Of a stretch of 64,000 bases of DNA, positions 34,950-43,580 are shown in pieces. The stretch is from Paraburkholderia phenazinium (GTDB lineage: Bacteria > Pseudomonadota > Gammaproteobacteria > Burkholderiales > Burkholderiaceae). The stretch covers positions 278,089-342,088 of the forward strand of contig NZ_FNCJ01000008.1 in NCBI RefSeq assembly GCF_900100735.1. The letters are read 5' to 3'. A model generated the notes under the pieces. The model saw only the letters and a program-made list of their open reading frames with translations, was not told the DNA's origin and did not search any database. Numbering within the stretch: position 1 is the first letter of the stretch; each line of letters begins with the position of its first letter. The position numbers and the translations under genes were made by a program.

Positions 34950-35783
34950 TCAACCCGCCGCGCCCGGCCGCCGCAAGCGCGCCAGCAGCCCGCCAAAACG
35001 GCCCGCCGCCGCGTCGCCGGCAACCGCGCCTGCGCCGCCCGCCGCACCGCCCGAGCGCCCGGCCAGCACTCCACGACGTGCCAGCACCAGCAGCGCGGTC
35101 GCCACCAGCACGGTGGCGCCAGCCAGCACACCGAACAGCCATCCCGGCACACCGCTCGATTGCGGCAGTTGCGATAGTTCGACTGGATCGGCCGCGACCG
35201 CCGTCACACTGACCTGGTCGTACGTGAGCCCTTCCACGCTATGCATCACCAGCGTCTTGATCTGCGGCACCAGCGTGCCGATATCCGAGTCCGGACGGTA
35301 CTTGATAAACACGGCCGCCGAGGAAGGCTTGATGGTCTGTGCGAGCGGATCGTTATTCGGCAGTACGATCTGTACGCGCGCTACCAGCACGCCGTCGATC
35401 TTCGACAAGGTCGAAGACAACTCTTGCGACATGCCATAGATAAAGCGCACGCGTTCTTCGGTCGGCGTCGAAACAAGACCGTCCTTCTTGAACAGATCGC
35501 CAAGATCGTCGAACTTGTTATGCGGCAAGCCGCGGGCGCGCAACACTTCCATGGCGCGCACGAGCTGCCCATCGTCGACTTCGAGCGACCAGGTCTTGCC
35601 CGCGTCCGGCGTTTCCTTGGTCGCATCGACACCGCGCTCGAGCAGCGCCACCACCATCTCGTTGACATCCTGCTCGGACAGGTTGCCGTACAGCTCTTTC
35701 TTGCAGCCGGCGAGCAGCACGCACAGCGCAAGCACGCACAGCAAGGGCACGCTGCGGCGGCGAATCGGCGTTCGGTCGGACAT
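34950..35783 (-). CDS. hrcJ: T3S inner-ring lipoprotein SctJ/HrcJ
   Basis: 277 residues with a lipoprotein signal ending in LCVLLAGC. The YscJ/FliF-type ring-building domains follow (LYGNLSEQDVNEMVVALLERGV, GLPHNKFDDLGDLFKKDGLVSTPTEE, LSSTLSKIDGVLVARVQIVLP). A single C-terminal transmembrane helix lies at about 223-245, with a short Gly/Ala-rich cytoplasmic end. The protein forms the inner-membrane ring. It is preceded by sctI with a 64-bp gap. Confidence 0.95.
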   Translation of the reverse strand: MSDRTPIRRRSVPLLCVLALCVLLAGCKKELYGNLSEQDVNEMVVALLERGVDATKETPDAGKTWSLEVDDGQLVRAMEVLRARGLPHNKFDDLGDLFKKDGLVSTPTEERVRFIYGMSQELSSTLSKIDGVLVARVQIVLPNNDPLAQTIKPSSAAVFIKYRPDSDIGTLVPQIKTLVMHSVEGLTYDQVSVTAVAADPVELSQLPQSSGVPGWLFGVLAGATVLVATALLVLARRGVLAGRSGGAAGGAGAVAGDAAAGRFGGLLARLRRPGAAG

Positions 35784-35847
35784 TGCTAAGCCTCGCGATT
35801 CCTCGCATGACGGACGAGCCGAGACAGCTGCGTCCTCGACAACGGTC

Positions 35848-36243
35848 TTATTGGTTTTTCATCAGCGTTTCGATGGCCGACTTCGACGAGTCGACCACGC
35901 CCATCTTCGCTTCCAGATCGAGCTGCGTGCTGGCGAGTTCGAGCGTCATGCGGATCGTGCCCGCGCTCATCTCGTTCATCGTCAGGGTCGGCGCACGCTG
36001 GGCGAGATCGAGCGCATCGTTGACGGTGTGCTGCAGTTCCGCGTCCTGCGCGGCGACCAGCTTCGAGGCCACCGCGGTGCCGTCGTTCTGCGGCGCCGCG
36101 GGCGCGCTCATCGGCGCCTTCTGCATCAGCGACTGGAACTTGTCGGCAAGCTGCGTGGGCGTTTGCGCACCAGGCGCGGCCGCCCCCTGCGACAACTGTT
36201 CGAGCGAGGCATGTAGCGCTGACGTATTGACGTTGACGGTCAT
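35848..36243 (-). CDS. T3S inner-rod protein SctI (HrpB2-like)
   Basis: 131 residues without a membrane helix. The C-terminal half, GTIRMTLELASTQLDLEAKM followed by IETLMKNQ, resembles HrpB2 of Xanthomonas and Ralstonia. The Ala/Gln-rich N-terminal half is variable. HrpB2 forms the inner rod and is itself secreted. It lies between hrpB1 and hrcJ in the canonical order. Confidence 0.85.
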   Translation of the reverse strand: MTVNVNTSALHASLEQLSQGAAAPGAQTPTQLADKFQSLMQKAPMSAPAAPQNDGTAVASKLVAAQDAELQHTVNDALDLAQRAPTLTMNEMSAGTIRMTLELASTQLDLEAKMGVVDSSKSAIETLMKNQ

Positions 36244-36292
36244 CGGCGGCTCCGTGGCAGATGGGGAAAATGCGGAGAAGACTGAGCGTGTA

Positions 36293-36889
36293 TCAAGCGC
36301 GCAGGAACGATGCGTGCGGCATCTGTATAGCGAGCGGTGCTGGCGCCACGGCAGCCGCTACAGGAGCCTCGGGGGTCGACTCAGCCGCTTCGGCCTGCTC
36401 ATTGAACTCAGCAAGCGCTTCGCACGAGGCCGGCGTGACGAACTGGCCGCCGTTGCGGCGCACACGCATCGCATTGAGCAGGTCCTCGCGCGCTTCGAGC
36501 GCCCGCACCAGCGACTGGGTGTCGCGGCTCGGGTTGATCTCCATCGCCTCGGTGGCGCATTGCTTCCAGTCCGGATCGCCCTTGGCCGACAGGCAGAACG
36601 CCAGCAGCGCCTTCGCATAACCGAAGCGCGGTGCGTTTTCGCCGACCTGGCGCAGCACGTGGATCGCATCGTCCCAATGGCCGCGCACCATATGCAGGAT
36701 GCCGTCGAGCGTATCGATCTCGGTCACGCGCGGACGCAGCACGCGCAGCGCGTCGAGCACCAGTTCGATGTCGTATGGATCGGCGGAGACCTTCGGGAAG
36801 TTGCTAAGCAAGGCAGTCGAAACGGTTTCGATCAGCCCGCCGATCACATTAGGGCTGCAGTTCATGTATTCCGGCGTGCTGGCGGTCAT
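36293..36889 (-). CDS. HrpB1-family T3S apparatus protein
   Basis: 198 residues. The helical region LVLDALRVLRPRVTEIDTLDG, RGHWDDAIHVLRQV and YAKALLAFCLSAKGDPDWK is typical of HrpB1/HrpK proteins, which have TPR-like helices. In Xanthomonas HrpB1 is a periplasmic assembly factor. It is the first gene of the minus-strand T3S operon, and its promoter region carries a PIP box ending about 108 bp upstream of the start. Confidence 0.85.
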   Translation of the reverse strand: MTASTPEYMNCSPNVIGGLIETVSTALLSNFPKVSADPYDIELVLDALRVLRPRVTEIDTLDGILHMVRGHWDDAIHVLRQVGENAPRFGYAKALLAFCLSAKGDPDWKQCATEAMEINPSRDTQSLVRALEAREDLLNAMRVRRNGGQFVTPASCEALAEFNEQAEAAESTPEAPVAAAVAPAPLAIQMPHASFLRA

Positions 36890-36959
36890 GGCGACTCACT
36901 CCTGGGAGAGACGTTGAAAGCGGCCACGCCACGCGCAGCCGGTCATGAAGGACGCGTCA

Positions 36960-37021
36960 AACATAGCAACTGACGCCGGTGTGCAAGCGCTACGACACGA
37001 AGCGAGCGCAGCGCAAGCGAA
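36960..37021 (-). promoter_or_regulatory. PIP/hrpII box and -10 element for the hrpB1 operon
   Basis: Read on the minus strand, TTCGC (37021-37017) is followed by 15 nt and TTCGT (37001-36997). This fits TTCG-N16-TTCG exactly and the stricter TTCGC-N15-TTCGC with one mismatch. After 31 nt comes TATGTT (36965-36960), a YANNNT -10-like hexamer at the 30-32 nt spacing known for Xanthomonas PIP promoters. Confidence 0.8.
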
Positions 37022-37101
37022 GCCGGAGCGGCGCATGGCGCGCTACGCCCTAGGCGGGCGCCGTAAAGACACGGTCGCGAGCACCCGGGCGCATGGCGGG
37101 C

Positions 37102-37163
37102 TTCGCAAGGCGTGCGACAGCTTCGCTTCGCGCGGCATGGCGCCAGCGGGCGAGCGTTATCGT
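37102..37163 (+). promoter_or_regulatory. perfect PIP box and -10 element for the hrcU operon
   Basis: TTCGC at 37102-37106, 15 nt, then TTCGC at 37122-37126 gives the full consensus. TATCGT (YANNNT) lies at 37158-37163, 31 nt further on, and the hrcU start is at 37227. HrpB/HrpX-type AraC activators bind such boxes. Confidence 0.85.
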
Positions 37164-37226
37164 CGAACGAGCGTGGCGGCGCAAGCCCGCCGAGCGCCTT
37201 GCCGCCCCATCTAGCCGAGCCGACGC

Positions 37227-38315
37227 ATGAGCGACGAAAAGACCGAAGAACCCACAGACAAAAAGCTGAAAGACGCGCGCAAGGAAGGCCAGGTTTCGCG
37301 CAGCAGCGATCTGACCGATTCCATCTCGATGCTGGCGGTGGTGGTGTTGCTGGCCGGCGGCGCGAGCCGCTTTAGCGATGCGATGCGCGCCGTGGTGGAC
37401 ACGGCCATGACCTTCGTCGGCGGGGACCATTCGCTGACCAATATGAACACGCAGCTCTACAAGCTCGGCGGGGTCGCGCTCTCGGCCATCGTGCCGTGTG
37501 TGTGCACCGCGGCGCTCGCGGCCATTGCGGGCTCGCTCGGCCAGGTGGGCATCCAGATCTCCACCAAACCGGTGACGCCCGACCCGAAAGCGGTCAGCCC
37601 GGCAGCGGGCCTGAAGCGGATTTTCTCGGTACGCACGCTGATCGAGTGCGCCAAGATGGTTGTCAAGGCGGCGATTATTTTCTGCGTGATGTGGGAGTCG
37701 ATCAAATGGCTGTTTCCGTTGATCGTCGGCTCGCTCTATCAACCGTTGCCCGGTCTGGTGCGGATGTTCTGGGAGATCCTGCTCAAGCTGTTCATGGTTG
37801 CGGCGGCGATATTTGTGCTGGTCGGCGCGGCCGACGTCAAGCTGCAGAGCTTCATGTTCATGAAGAAGATGAAGATGAGCAAGGACGAGGTCAAACGCGA
37901 ACACAAGAATCAGGAAGGCGACCCGCGCATCAAGGGCGAACGGCGGCGCCTGGCGCGCGAGATGGCCACCGCGCCGCCGCAATCGAAGGTGGGGATGGCG
38001 AACATGATGGTGGTGAACCCGACCCACTACGCCGTCGCCGTGCGCTATGCGCCCGAGGAACATCCGCTGCCGCGCGTGATCGCCAAGGGCATGGACGAAC
38101 AAGCCGCGCATTTGCGCCATGCCGCCCGCGATGCCGGCGTGCCGATCATCGGCAATCCGCCGGTGGCCCGTGCCCTGTACAAGGTCGGTGTCGACCAGCC
38201 GATCCCCGAGGAGCTGTTCGAAACGGTGGCGGCGATTCTGCGCTGGGTCGATGCGATCGGCGTGCGGCGTGAATCAGCCGGCCACGACGATGTGGCGCCT
38301 CAAGCGCCCCACTAA
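37227..38315 (+). CDS. hrcU: T3S export-apparatus switch protein SctU/HrcU
   Basis: 362 residues. It starts with the typical MSDEKTEEPTDKKLKDARKEGQV, then four transmembrane segments (about residues 30-220) and a cytoplasmic domain with the self-cleavage site NPTHYAV at about residue 264. Cleavage between Asn and Pro switches substrate specificity. It is the first gene of the plus-strand operon, directly after a PIP box. Confidence 0.96.
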   Translation: MSDEKTEEPTDKKLKDARKEGQVSRSSDLTDSISMLAVVVLLAGGASRFSDAMRAVVDTAMTFVGGDHSLTNMNTQLYKLGGVALSAIVPCVCTAALAAIAGSLGQVGIQISTKPVTPDPKAVSPAAGLKRIFSVRTLIECAKMVVKAAIIFCVMWESIKWLFPLIVGSLYQPLPGLVRMFWEILLKLFMVAAAIFVLVGAADVKLQSFMFMKKMKMSKDEVKREHKNQEGDPRIKGERRRLAREMATAPPQSKVGMANMMVVNPTHYAVAVRYAPEEHPLPRVIAKGMDEQAAHLRHAARDAGVPIIGNPPVARALYKVGVDQPIPEELFETVAAILRWVDAIGVRRESAGHDDVAPQAPH

Positions 38316-38346
38316 GTACCAAGCACTTCGACTAGAGACCCAATCC

Positions 38347-40458
38347 ATGCTCAAGACGCTGAAACTCCCCGCAGGTGGCGAAGTCGGCATCGTGGCGCTG
38401 ATCGTCGCGATCATCTCGCTGATGATCCTGCCGCTGCCGCCCGCCCTGATCGACATACTGCTCGGCGTGAACATCACGATCAGCGTGACCCTGCTAATGG
38501 TGACCATGTATGTGCCGGACGTGGTCTCGCTTTCCGCGTTTCCGTCGCTGCTGCTGTTCACCACGCTATACCGCCTGTCGCTGAACATTGCCTCCACCAA
38601 GTCGATCCTGCTGCATGCCGAAGCCGGCAATATCATCGAGAGCTTCGGTGAGCTGGTGGTGGGCGGCAACCTGGTGGTAGGCCTCGTGGTGTTTGTGATT
38701 ATCACCACCGTGCAGTTCATCGTGATCGCCAAAGGCTCGGAACGAGTGGCCGAAGTCGGTGCGCGCTTTACGCTCGACGCCTTGCCGGGCAAGCAGATGA
38801 GTATCGACGCCGACTTGCGCGCCAACCTGCTGACCGCCGAAGAAGCGCGCAGAAAGCGCGCTACGCTCGCCGTCGAAAGTCAGTTGCACGGCGGCATGGA
38901 CGGCGCGATGAAGTTCGTCAAGGGCGACGCGATTGCCGGGCTGATCATCACCGCGATCAATATCGTCGCCGGTATCGCGGTAGGCGTGGCGTATCACAAC
39001 ATGAGCGCGGGCGAGGCGGCCAACCGTTTCTCGATCCTGTCGATCGGCGATGCAATGGTGTCGCAGATTCCCTCGCTGCTGCTCTCGGTGGCGGCAGGCG
39101 TGATGATCACCCGCGTGGCCGACGAGCGCCAGGCCAAGCACGGTTCGCTCGGCGACGAAATCGGCCGGCAGCTCGGTTCCAGTTCGCGCGCACTCTATTT
39201 CGCGGCGGTGTTGCTGCTCGGCTTCGCGGCCGTGCCGGGTTTCCCTGCCGTGTTGTTCGTGCTGCTGTCAGGCACCCTCGCCTTTACCGCTTACCGCCTC
39301 GATAAAAAGAAGCCGCAGCAGCAAAACCACGAACTCGAATCGCTGCATGCCATGCAGCGCTCCGGTTCGAAAATCGACGTGCCCGCCATCCTCGCCCGCG
39401 CGCCGCAGTTCACTTGCGCCCTCGGCGTGCGGATCGCTCCGGACCTGGTGGCGCGGCTCACCATGCCCGCGCTCGACAAGTCGTTCGAAAGCGAACGGGC
39501 ACGCTTGCAGGAAGAGCTTGGACTGCCGTTTCCCGGCATCACGATGTGGAGCTATGCCGCACTGCCCGCCGCGACCTGCGAAATCCTCGTACACGACGTG
39601 CCGCAACTGGCCATCGAACTCCCCGCCGGCAAGGTGATGCTGCCGGAAGCAACCCGCATGGGGCAATCGAGCGCGGCGGCGGTGGCCATCCCCGGCAACG
39701 AGGAAGCTAACGCGCTCGCCACGCTGCTCGCACAAAGCGAAGAGCGCGGCCCGATCGATACGAGCGGCGCGGCTACGCATTGGCTGGAGGAGCGTGCGGT
39801 GCCCGCCAAGACGCCGGTATGGCGCGCCGAGCAGGTGATTGCACACGCATCGGTTGCGCTGATGCGGCGGCATGCACCGCTTTTTCTCGGCATTCAGGAA
39901 GTGCAATGGATTCTCGACCAGCTCGCCAGCGACTACCCCGGTCTTGTCGCTGAAGTGCAGAAGGTGCTACCGCCGCAGCGGATTGCCGACGTGCTGCGCC
40001 GCCTGCTCGAAGAACAGATCTCGATTCGCAACGTGCGCACGATCATGGAAAGCCTGATCACCTGGGGACCGAAAGAGAAAGACATGCTGATGCTCACCGA
40101 GTACGTGCGCGGCGACCTGTCGCGCTTCCTTGCACATCGCGCCGCCCGCGGCGAACGCACGCTCTCGGCGGTGCTGTTCGACATGCCGGTCGAACAGCAT
40201 ATCCGCCAGGCGATCAAGCAGACCCCTACCGGCAATTTCCTCGCGCTGCCGCCGGATGAAGCGACGCTGCTGATCGACAAGATCCAGTCGTTCGTCGGCA
40301 TGACGCCGCGCGAGGGCGTGGCGCTCGTCACCTCCATGGACATTCGCCGCTACGTGCGTCGCATGATCGAAGCGCGGCTCGGCTGGCTCGCCGTGTATTC
40401 GTACCAGGAACTCGGCGAGCATGTCGAACTGCGGCCGCTTGGCCGCGTGTCGATCTAA
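38347..40458 (+). CDS. hrcV: T3S export gate protein SctV/HrcV
   Basis: 703 residues from the ATG at 38347. The longer frame reads into the hrcU tail and is rejected. About eight transmembrane helices occupy residues 15-320, with the conserved FHIPEP-type stretch RFTLDALPGKQMSIDADLRA and GDAIAGLIITAINIVAG. The C-terminal cytoplasmic domain contains PLGRVSI at its end. It forms the nonameric export gate. The family length is matched and no damage is visible. Confidence 0.95.
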   Translation: MLKTLKLPAGGEVGIVALIVAIISLMILPLPPALIDILLGVNITISVTLLMVTMYVPDVVSLSAFPSLLLFTTLYRLSLNIASTKSILLHAEAGNIIESFGELVVGGNLVVGLVVFVIITTVQFIVIAKGSERVAEVGARFTLDALPGKQMSIDADLRANLLTAEEARRKRATLAVESQLHGGMDGAMKFVKGDAIAGLIITAINIVAGIAVGVAYHNMSAGEAANRFSILSIGDAMVSQIPSLLLSVAAGVMITRVADERQAKHGSLGDEIGRQLGSSSRALYFAAVLLLGFAAVPGFPAVLFVLLSGTLAFTAYRLDKKKPQQQNHELESLHAMQRSGSKIDVPAILARAPQFTCALGVRIAPDLVARLTMPALDKSFESERARLQEELGLPFPGITMWSYAALPAATCEILVHDVPQLAIELPAGKVMLPEATRMGQSSAAAVAIPGNEEANALATLLAQSEERGPIDTSGAATHWLEERAVPAKTPVWRAEQVIAHASVALMRRHAPLFLGIQEVQWILDQLASDYPGLVAEVQKVLPPQRIADVLRRLLEEQISIRNVRTIMESLITWGPKEKDMLMLTEYVRGDLSRFLAHRAARGERTLSAVLFDMPVEQHIRQAIKQTPTGNFLALPPDEATLLIDKIQSFVGMTPREGVALVTSMDIRRYVRRMIEARLGWLAVYSYQELGEHVELRPLGRVSI

Positions 40459-40468
40459 GGCCGCCGCG

Positions 40469-41194
40469 ATGACCCATATCGAGTCGCGCCATCTGCGCAT
40501 CATTCCAGGCCAAGACGATGCTTATGACGATGCGTCTGCCGCACCCTCGCCCGCAAGTGGCTCGCGTGGCCGCCAGTTCGACTACGCCTCGTTGCTCGGA
40601 CGACGGCGCGTGTTGCATCGTCTGGGCGGCGACGCCAACGCACACGCACAGGCTGACGGCCAGAGCGACGGTGAAGACGCCCCACAAGACGAGAGCGGCG
40701 TGCAAGCGCCCCGCCCGTTCGCACGCGAACCTGACCCGCAAGTTGCAAGGCCGTGGGACGGCGCTGCCGCTCACACCTCCACCCGCTCGCCGGGCAGCGC
40801 CGCGGATGAGGCCGCCGACTCCCCCGAGCGCCAGGCCCTCAGGGCCCGCGTCGCCGGTGCGGCGATGCCGGTGGTCTCGGCGGTCTACCAGCAGCAGCAA
40901 CGCTGCCTGCATCTGCTCGGCTCGCTTGCGCGTGAAATCGGCACCTTCTGCAGCGAGCGTGCGATTGCCGACGCCGGCAATTGGGAAGTGCAGTTGCCGC
41001 TCGATCAGAAACTGCTGCCGCAGACCACCTTGTATCTATCGCTTTCGCGTTTCAGGCTCCAGCTTCGGTTCGACGCGCCGGATCTGGCAGCGCGCCAGTT
41101 ACTCTTGGACCATAGCAGCCTGCTCGAGAGAGAGCTCGACACGATGCTGCGCGCGTGGGGTGAAGCCCGCGAAATCGAACTCACTGTCTGGTGA
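40469..41194 (+). CDS. T3S substrate-specificity protein SctP (HpaP-like)
   Basis: 241 residues from the ATG at 40469. The first 125 residues are hydrophilic, low-complexity and Asp/Ala/Pro-rich. The C-terminal part (about 130-240, DKLLP-like LDQKLLPQTTLYLSLSRFRL and DHSSLLERELDTMLRAWGEA) matches the HpaP/YscP switch domain in character. It lies between hrcV and hrcQ as hpaP does in Xanthomonas. The stop overlaps the GTG start of hrcQ. The assignment depends on gene order as well as the C-terminal pattern. Confidence 0.78.
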   Translation: MTHIESRHLRIIPGQDDAYDDASAAPSPASGSRGRQFDYASLLGRRRVLHRLGGDANAHAQADGQSDGEDAPQDESGVQAPRPFAREPDPQVARPWDGAAAHTSTRSPGSAADEAADSPERQALRARVAGAAMPVVSAVYQQQQRCLHLLGSLAREIGTFCSERAIADAGNWEVQLPLDQKLLPQTTLYLSLSRFRLQLRFDAPDLAARQLLLDHSSLLERELDTMLRAWGEAREIELTVW

Positions 41195-42630
41195 CTGATT
41201 CCCAACGCATGGCCCATCCCCTAGCCGAACCGAGGACCGCAGAAGCAGCGCGCGACGATGCGCAAGGACGGCCCGCACGCGGCGCAGTGGAGCACTTGCA
41301 GCAGCGTGGCGCAATGCCCGGGCAAGCGGAACAGCCTACCCCCGAGGCCACCATCGCGCCGCTGCGGCCACCAGTGATCAGTCGTGCGGCGGCCCGCGTG
41401 ACACGCAGCGTCTGCGATGCACGGCTCGCGATGCGCGCCGCCGCCCTATGTGGAACCGCGGAATTATGCGCTACTGTGAGCGACCCACGCACGGTGGACG
41501 CACACTTTGCCGACCCCGCGGTCGTCGAACTCACGCTGGCCTTGCCGGCAGGTACGGGTACAGCTATAGCCGCCGTGCAGGTGGCGCTTGATCTGCAGGC
41601 GTACCCGGCACTCGCAATCGCCGCCTGGCCTGAACGCGATGCACCCGCGAGCCTTGTACATGCAACAGTGACGCCGCTCGCACCCTCGATGGCCACCTCG
41701 TCCGCGGACATCGCGCTACGCAATGCCGTCGCCGGCGTGGTGCTGGAACCGTTGCTCGCGCAACTGACGCGCTTTGGCTTCAAGGATCCGCGTGTGGTCG
41801 CCGTGCGCCGCCGGCGTTTGAGCGAGACCGCGCGCAGTCCTGAACGCAGCGCGGCTGGCCAGCTGCACCGCGCTTCGTTGAGCGAGACGCATGCCGTCAC
41901 GCTGTCGTTCGTGCTGGACGGCAGGCGCTTCGATCTTGCCGTCTGCGCCGATCTGCGTTGCTACGACCTGCTCGACGCGCTGTTGCGTCCGACTCCGGAT
42001 GCCGCCTCGCCGGCGAACCCTGGTGCGGCTAGCGCCATCTCTACGCCCCTGCCGCAGCCCGAACTGGCGATCCCGGGCCGCCTGATCATCGGCAGCAAGC
42101 CACTGCCCGTGGAGACGCTGAACGCGCTCGAACCCGGCGACGTGCTGTTGCGAGGCGTGTTTGCATCATTGAACACGACGCTGCTCGTAGCGCCCACCGA
42201 CCCTTCTGTACCCCGCACGCGGCCGCGCGCCGTCGCCGCGTGGGGCACCCCCGGGCTCACGCGTCTGTGCGCCGCTGTGGAAATCGACGGGCAATCGCTC
42301 GTCATCGTCAAGGAGCCGAACATGTCAGAAGAGCTGGACCCGGCGAGCGCCGACGCCGGGCTCGCCATCGATCAACCCGAGGATCCGATCCGTATCGGCG
42401 AACTCGAGCTGCCCGTGCAGTTCGAGATCGACACGGTCGCCCTGCCGCTTGCGCAGTTGTCGGCGCTCGGCCCCGGCTACGTCGTGGAGCTGCCCGTGCC
42501 GGTTGCCGACGCGCAACTGCGCCTCGTCGCGCACGGACAAACCATCGGCTATGGCGAGCTCGTCACGGTCGGCGAGCATCTCGGCATTCGCATCATTCGC
42601 ATGGCGCACAGGCATGGTCCAGTTCAGTGA
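41191..42630 (+). CDS. hrcQ: T3S C-ring/sorting platform protein SctQ/HrcQ
   Basis: 479 residues from the GTG at 41191, which overlaps the previous stop. An ATG at 41209 is an alternative. The C-terminal SpoA domain is clear (IRIGELELPVQFEIDTVALPLAQLSALGPGYVVELP, then YGELVTVGEHLGIRII). An earlier SpoA-like segment lies at about 285-385. The protein is undivided, unlike pathovars in which HrcQ is split into QA and QB. It overlaps hrcR by 17 bp. Confidence 0.88.
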   Translation: MTDSQRMAHPLAEPRTAEAARDDAQGRPARGAVEHLQQRGAMPGQAEQPTPEATIAPLRPPVISRAAARVTRSVCDARLAMRAAALCGTAELCATVSDPRTVDAHFADPAVVELTLALPAGTGTAIAAVQVALDLQAYPALAIAAWPERDAPASLVHATVTPLAPSMATSSADIALRNAVAGVVLEPLLAQLTRFGFKDPRVVAVRRRRLSETARSPERSAAGQLHRASLSETHAVTLSFVLDGRRFDLAVCADLRCYDLLDALLRPTPDAASPANPGAASAISTPLPQPELAIPGRLIIGSKPLPVETLNALEPGDVLLRGVFASLNTTLLVAPTDPSVPRTRPRAVAAWGTPGLTRLCAAVEIDGQSLVIVKEPNMSEELDPASADAGLAIDQPEDPIRIGELELPVQFEIDTVALPLAQLSALGPGYVVELPVPVADAQLRLVAHGQTIGYGELVTVGEHLGIRIIRMAHRHGPVQ

Positions 42631-43264
42631 TATTACCGGGCTGCTGCTCGTCGTCGTCGCCATCAGCCTGCTGCCGTTCGTCGCCATGGTGGTCACCTCC
42701 TACGCCAAGATCGTCGTGGTGCTCGGCCTGCTGCGCAATGCGCTCGGCGTACAGCAAGTGCCGCCCAACATGGTGCTCAACGGCATTGCGATCCTGGTGT
42801 CGGTGTACGTAATGGCGCCTATCGGCATGCAGGCCGCCAAGACGCTCGAGGGCCAGCAGCTCGCGACGCAGCCGTCGCAGGCGCTGATCCAGGCGTTCGG
42901 CGCCGCGCGCGAGCCGTTTCGTCAGTTTCTGGAAAAACATGCTCAGGAGCGCGAAAAGCGCTTCTTCCTGCGCTCGGCCGGCGTCGTCTGGCCGAAGGAA
43001 GAAGCGCAGGAACTCAAGGAAGATGATCTGATCGTGCTCGCGCCGGCCTTCACACTGACCGAGCTGACCGACGCGTTCAAGATCGGCTTTCTGTTGTACA
43101 TCGCGTTTATCGTGGTCGATCTGATCATCGCCAACGTGCTGCTGGCGATGGGACTGAACCAGGTGACGCCGACCAACGTCGCGATCCCGTTCAAGCTGTT
43201 GCTGTTCGTGGTGATGGACGGCTGGTCGACGCTGATTCACGGCCTTGTCATGACCTATAAGTAG
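42614..43264 (+). CDS. hrcR: T3S export-apparatus protein SctR/HrcR
   Basis: 216 residues from the ATG at 42614. FliP/YscR signatures are VTSYAKIVVVLGLLRNALGVQQVPPNMVLNG near the N-terminus and PFKLLLFVVMDGWSTLIHGL at the end, with four transmembrane helices. It forms the pentameric core of the export gate. Its start lies inside the end of hrcQ. Confidence 0.96.
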   Translation: MVQFSDITGLLLVVVAISLLPFVAMVVTSYAKIVVVLGLLRNALGVQQVPPNMVLNGIAILVSVYVMAPIGMQAAKTLEGQQLATQPSQALIQAFGAAREPFRQFLEKHAQEREKRFFLRSAGVVWPKEEAQELKEDDLIVLAPAFTLTELTDAFKIGFLLYIAFIVVDLIIANVLLAMGLNQVTPTNVAIPFKLLLFVVMDGWSTLIHGLVMTYK

Positions 43265-43276
43265 CGAGGGGCCACC

Positions 43277-43540
43277 ATGGATATCGATTCGCTGATCCGC
43301 TACACCACCGAAGGCATGCTGCTGTGCCTGACCGTCTCGCTGCCGCCGGTGATCGTCGCGGCGGTGGTCGGCCTCGGCGTGTCGTTCCTGCAGGCGATCA
43401 CCTCGATGCAGGATCAAACGCTCTCGCATGCGGTCAAGCTGATTGCGGTGACGGTCGCCATCGTCATCGCTGCGCCGCTATCATGCGCGGCGGTCCTGCA
43501 CTTCGCCAACGAAATCCTGCAGGCGGCGGTGCCGCTGTGA
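43277..43540 (+). CDS. hrcS: T3S export-apparatus protein SctS/HrcS
   Basis: 87 residues with two hydrophobic helices (about 15-40 and 50-75) and the FliQ/YscS motif PPVIVAAVVGLGVSFLQAITSMQDQTLS. It lies 12 bp after hrcR. It completes the R-S-T export core, the T gene being in the other operon. Confidence 0.96.
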   Translation: MDIDSLIRYTTEGMLLCLTVSLPPVIVAAVVGLGVSFLQAITSMQDQTLSHAVKLIAVTVAIVIAAPLSCAAVLHFANEILQAAVPL

Positions 43541-43580
43541 CGCGGCGCCTCGACTGCCGACCTCACGCGAGGCTAAGCTT

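Larger units (their letters stand above)
36890..37226. other. divergent T3S promoter region
   Basis: This 337-bp region separates the hrpB1 and hrcU operons. Apart from the two PIP boxes and their -10-like hexamers, no gene is seen. Short reading frames across it have no family resemblance. Confidence 0.7.
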
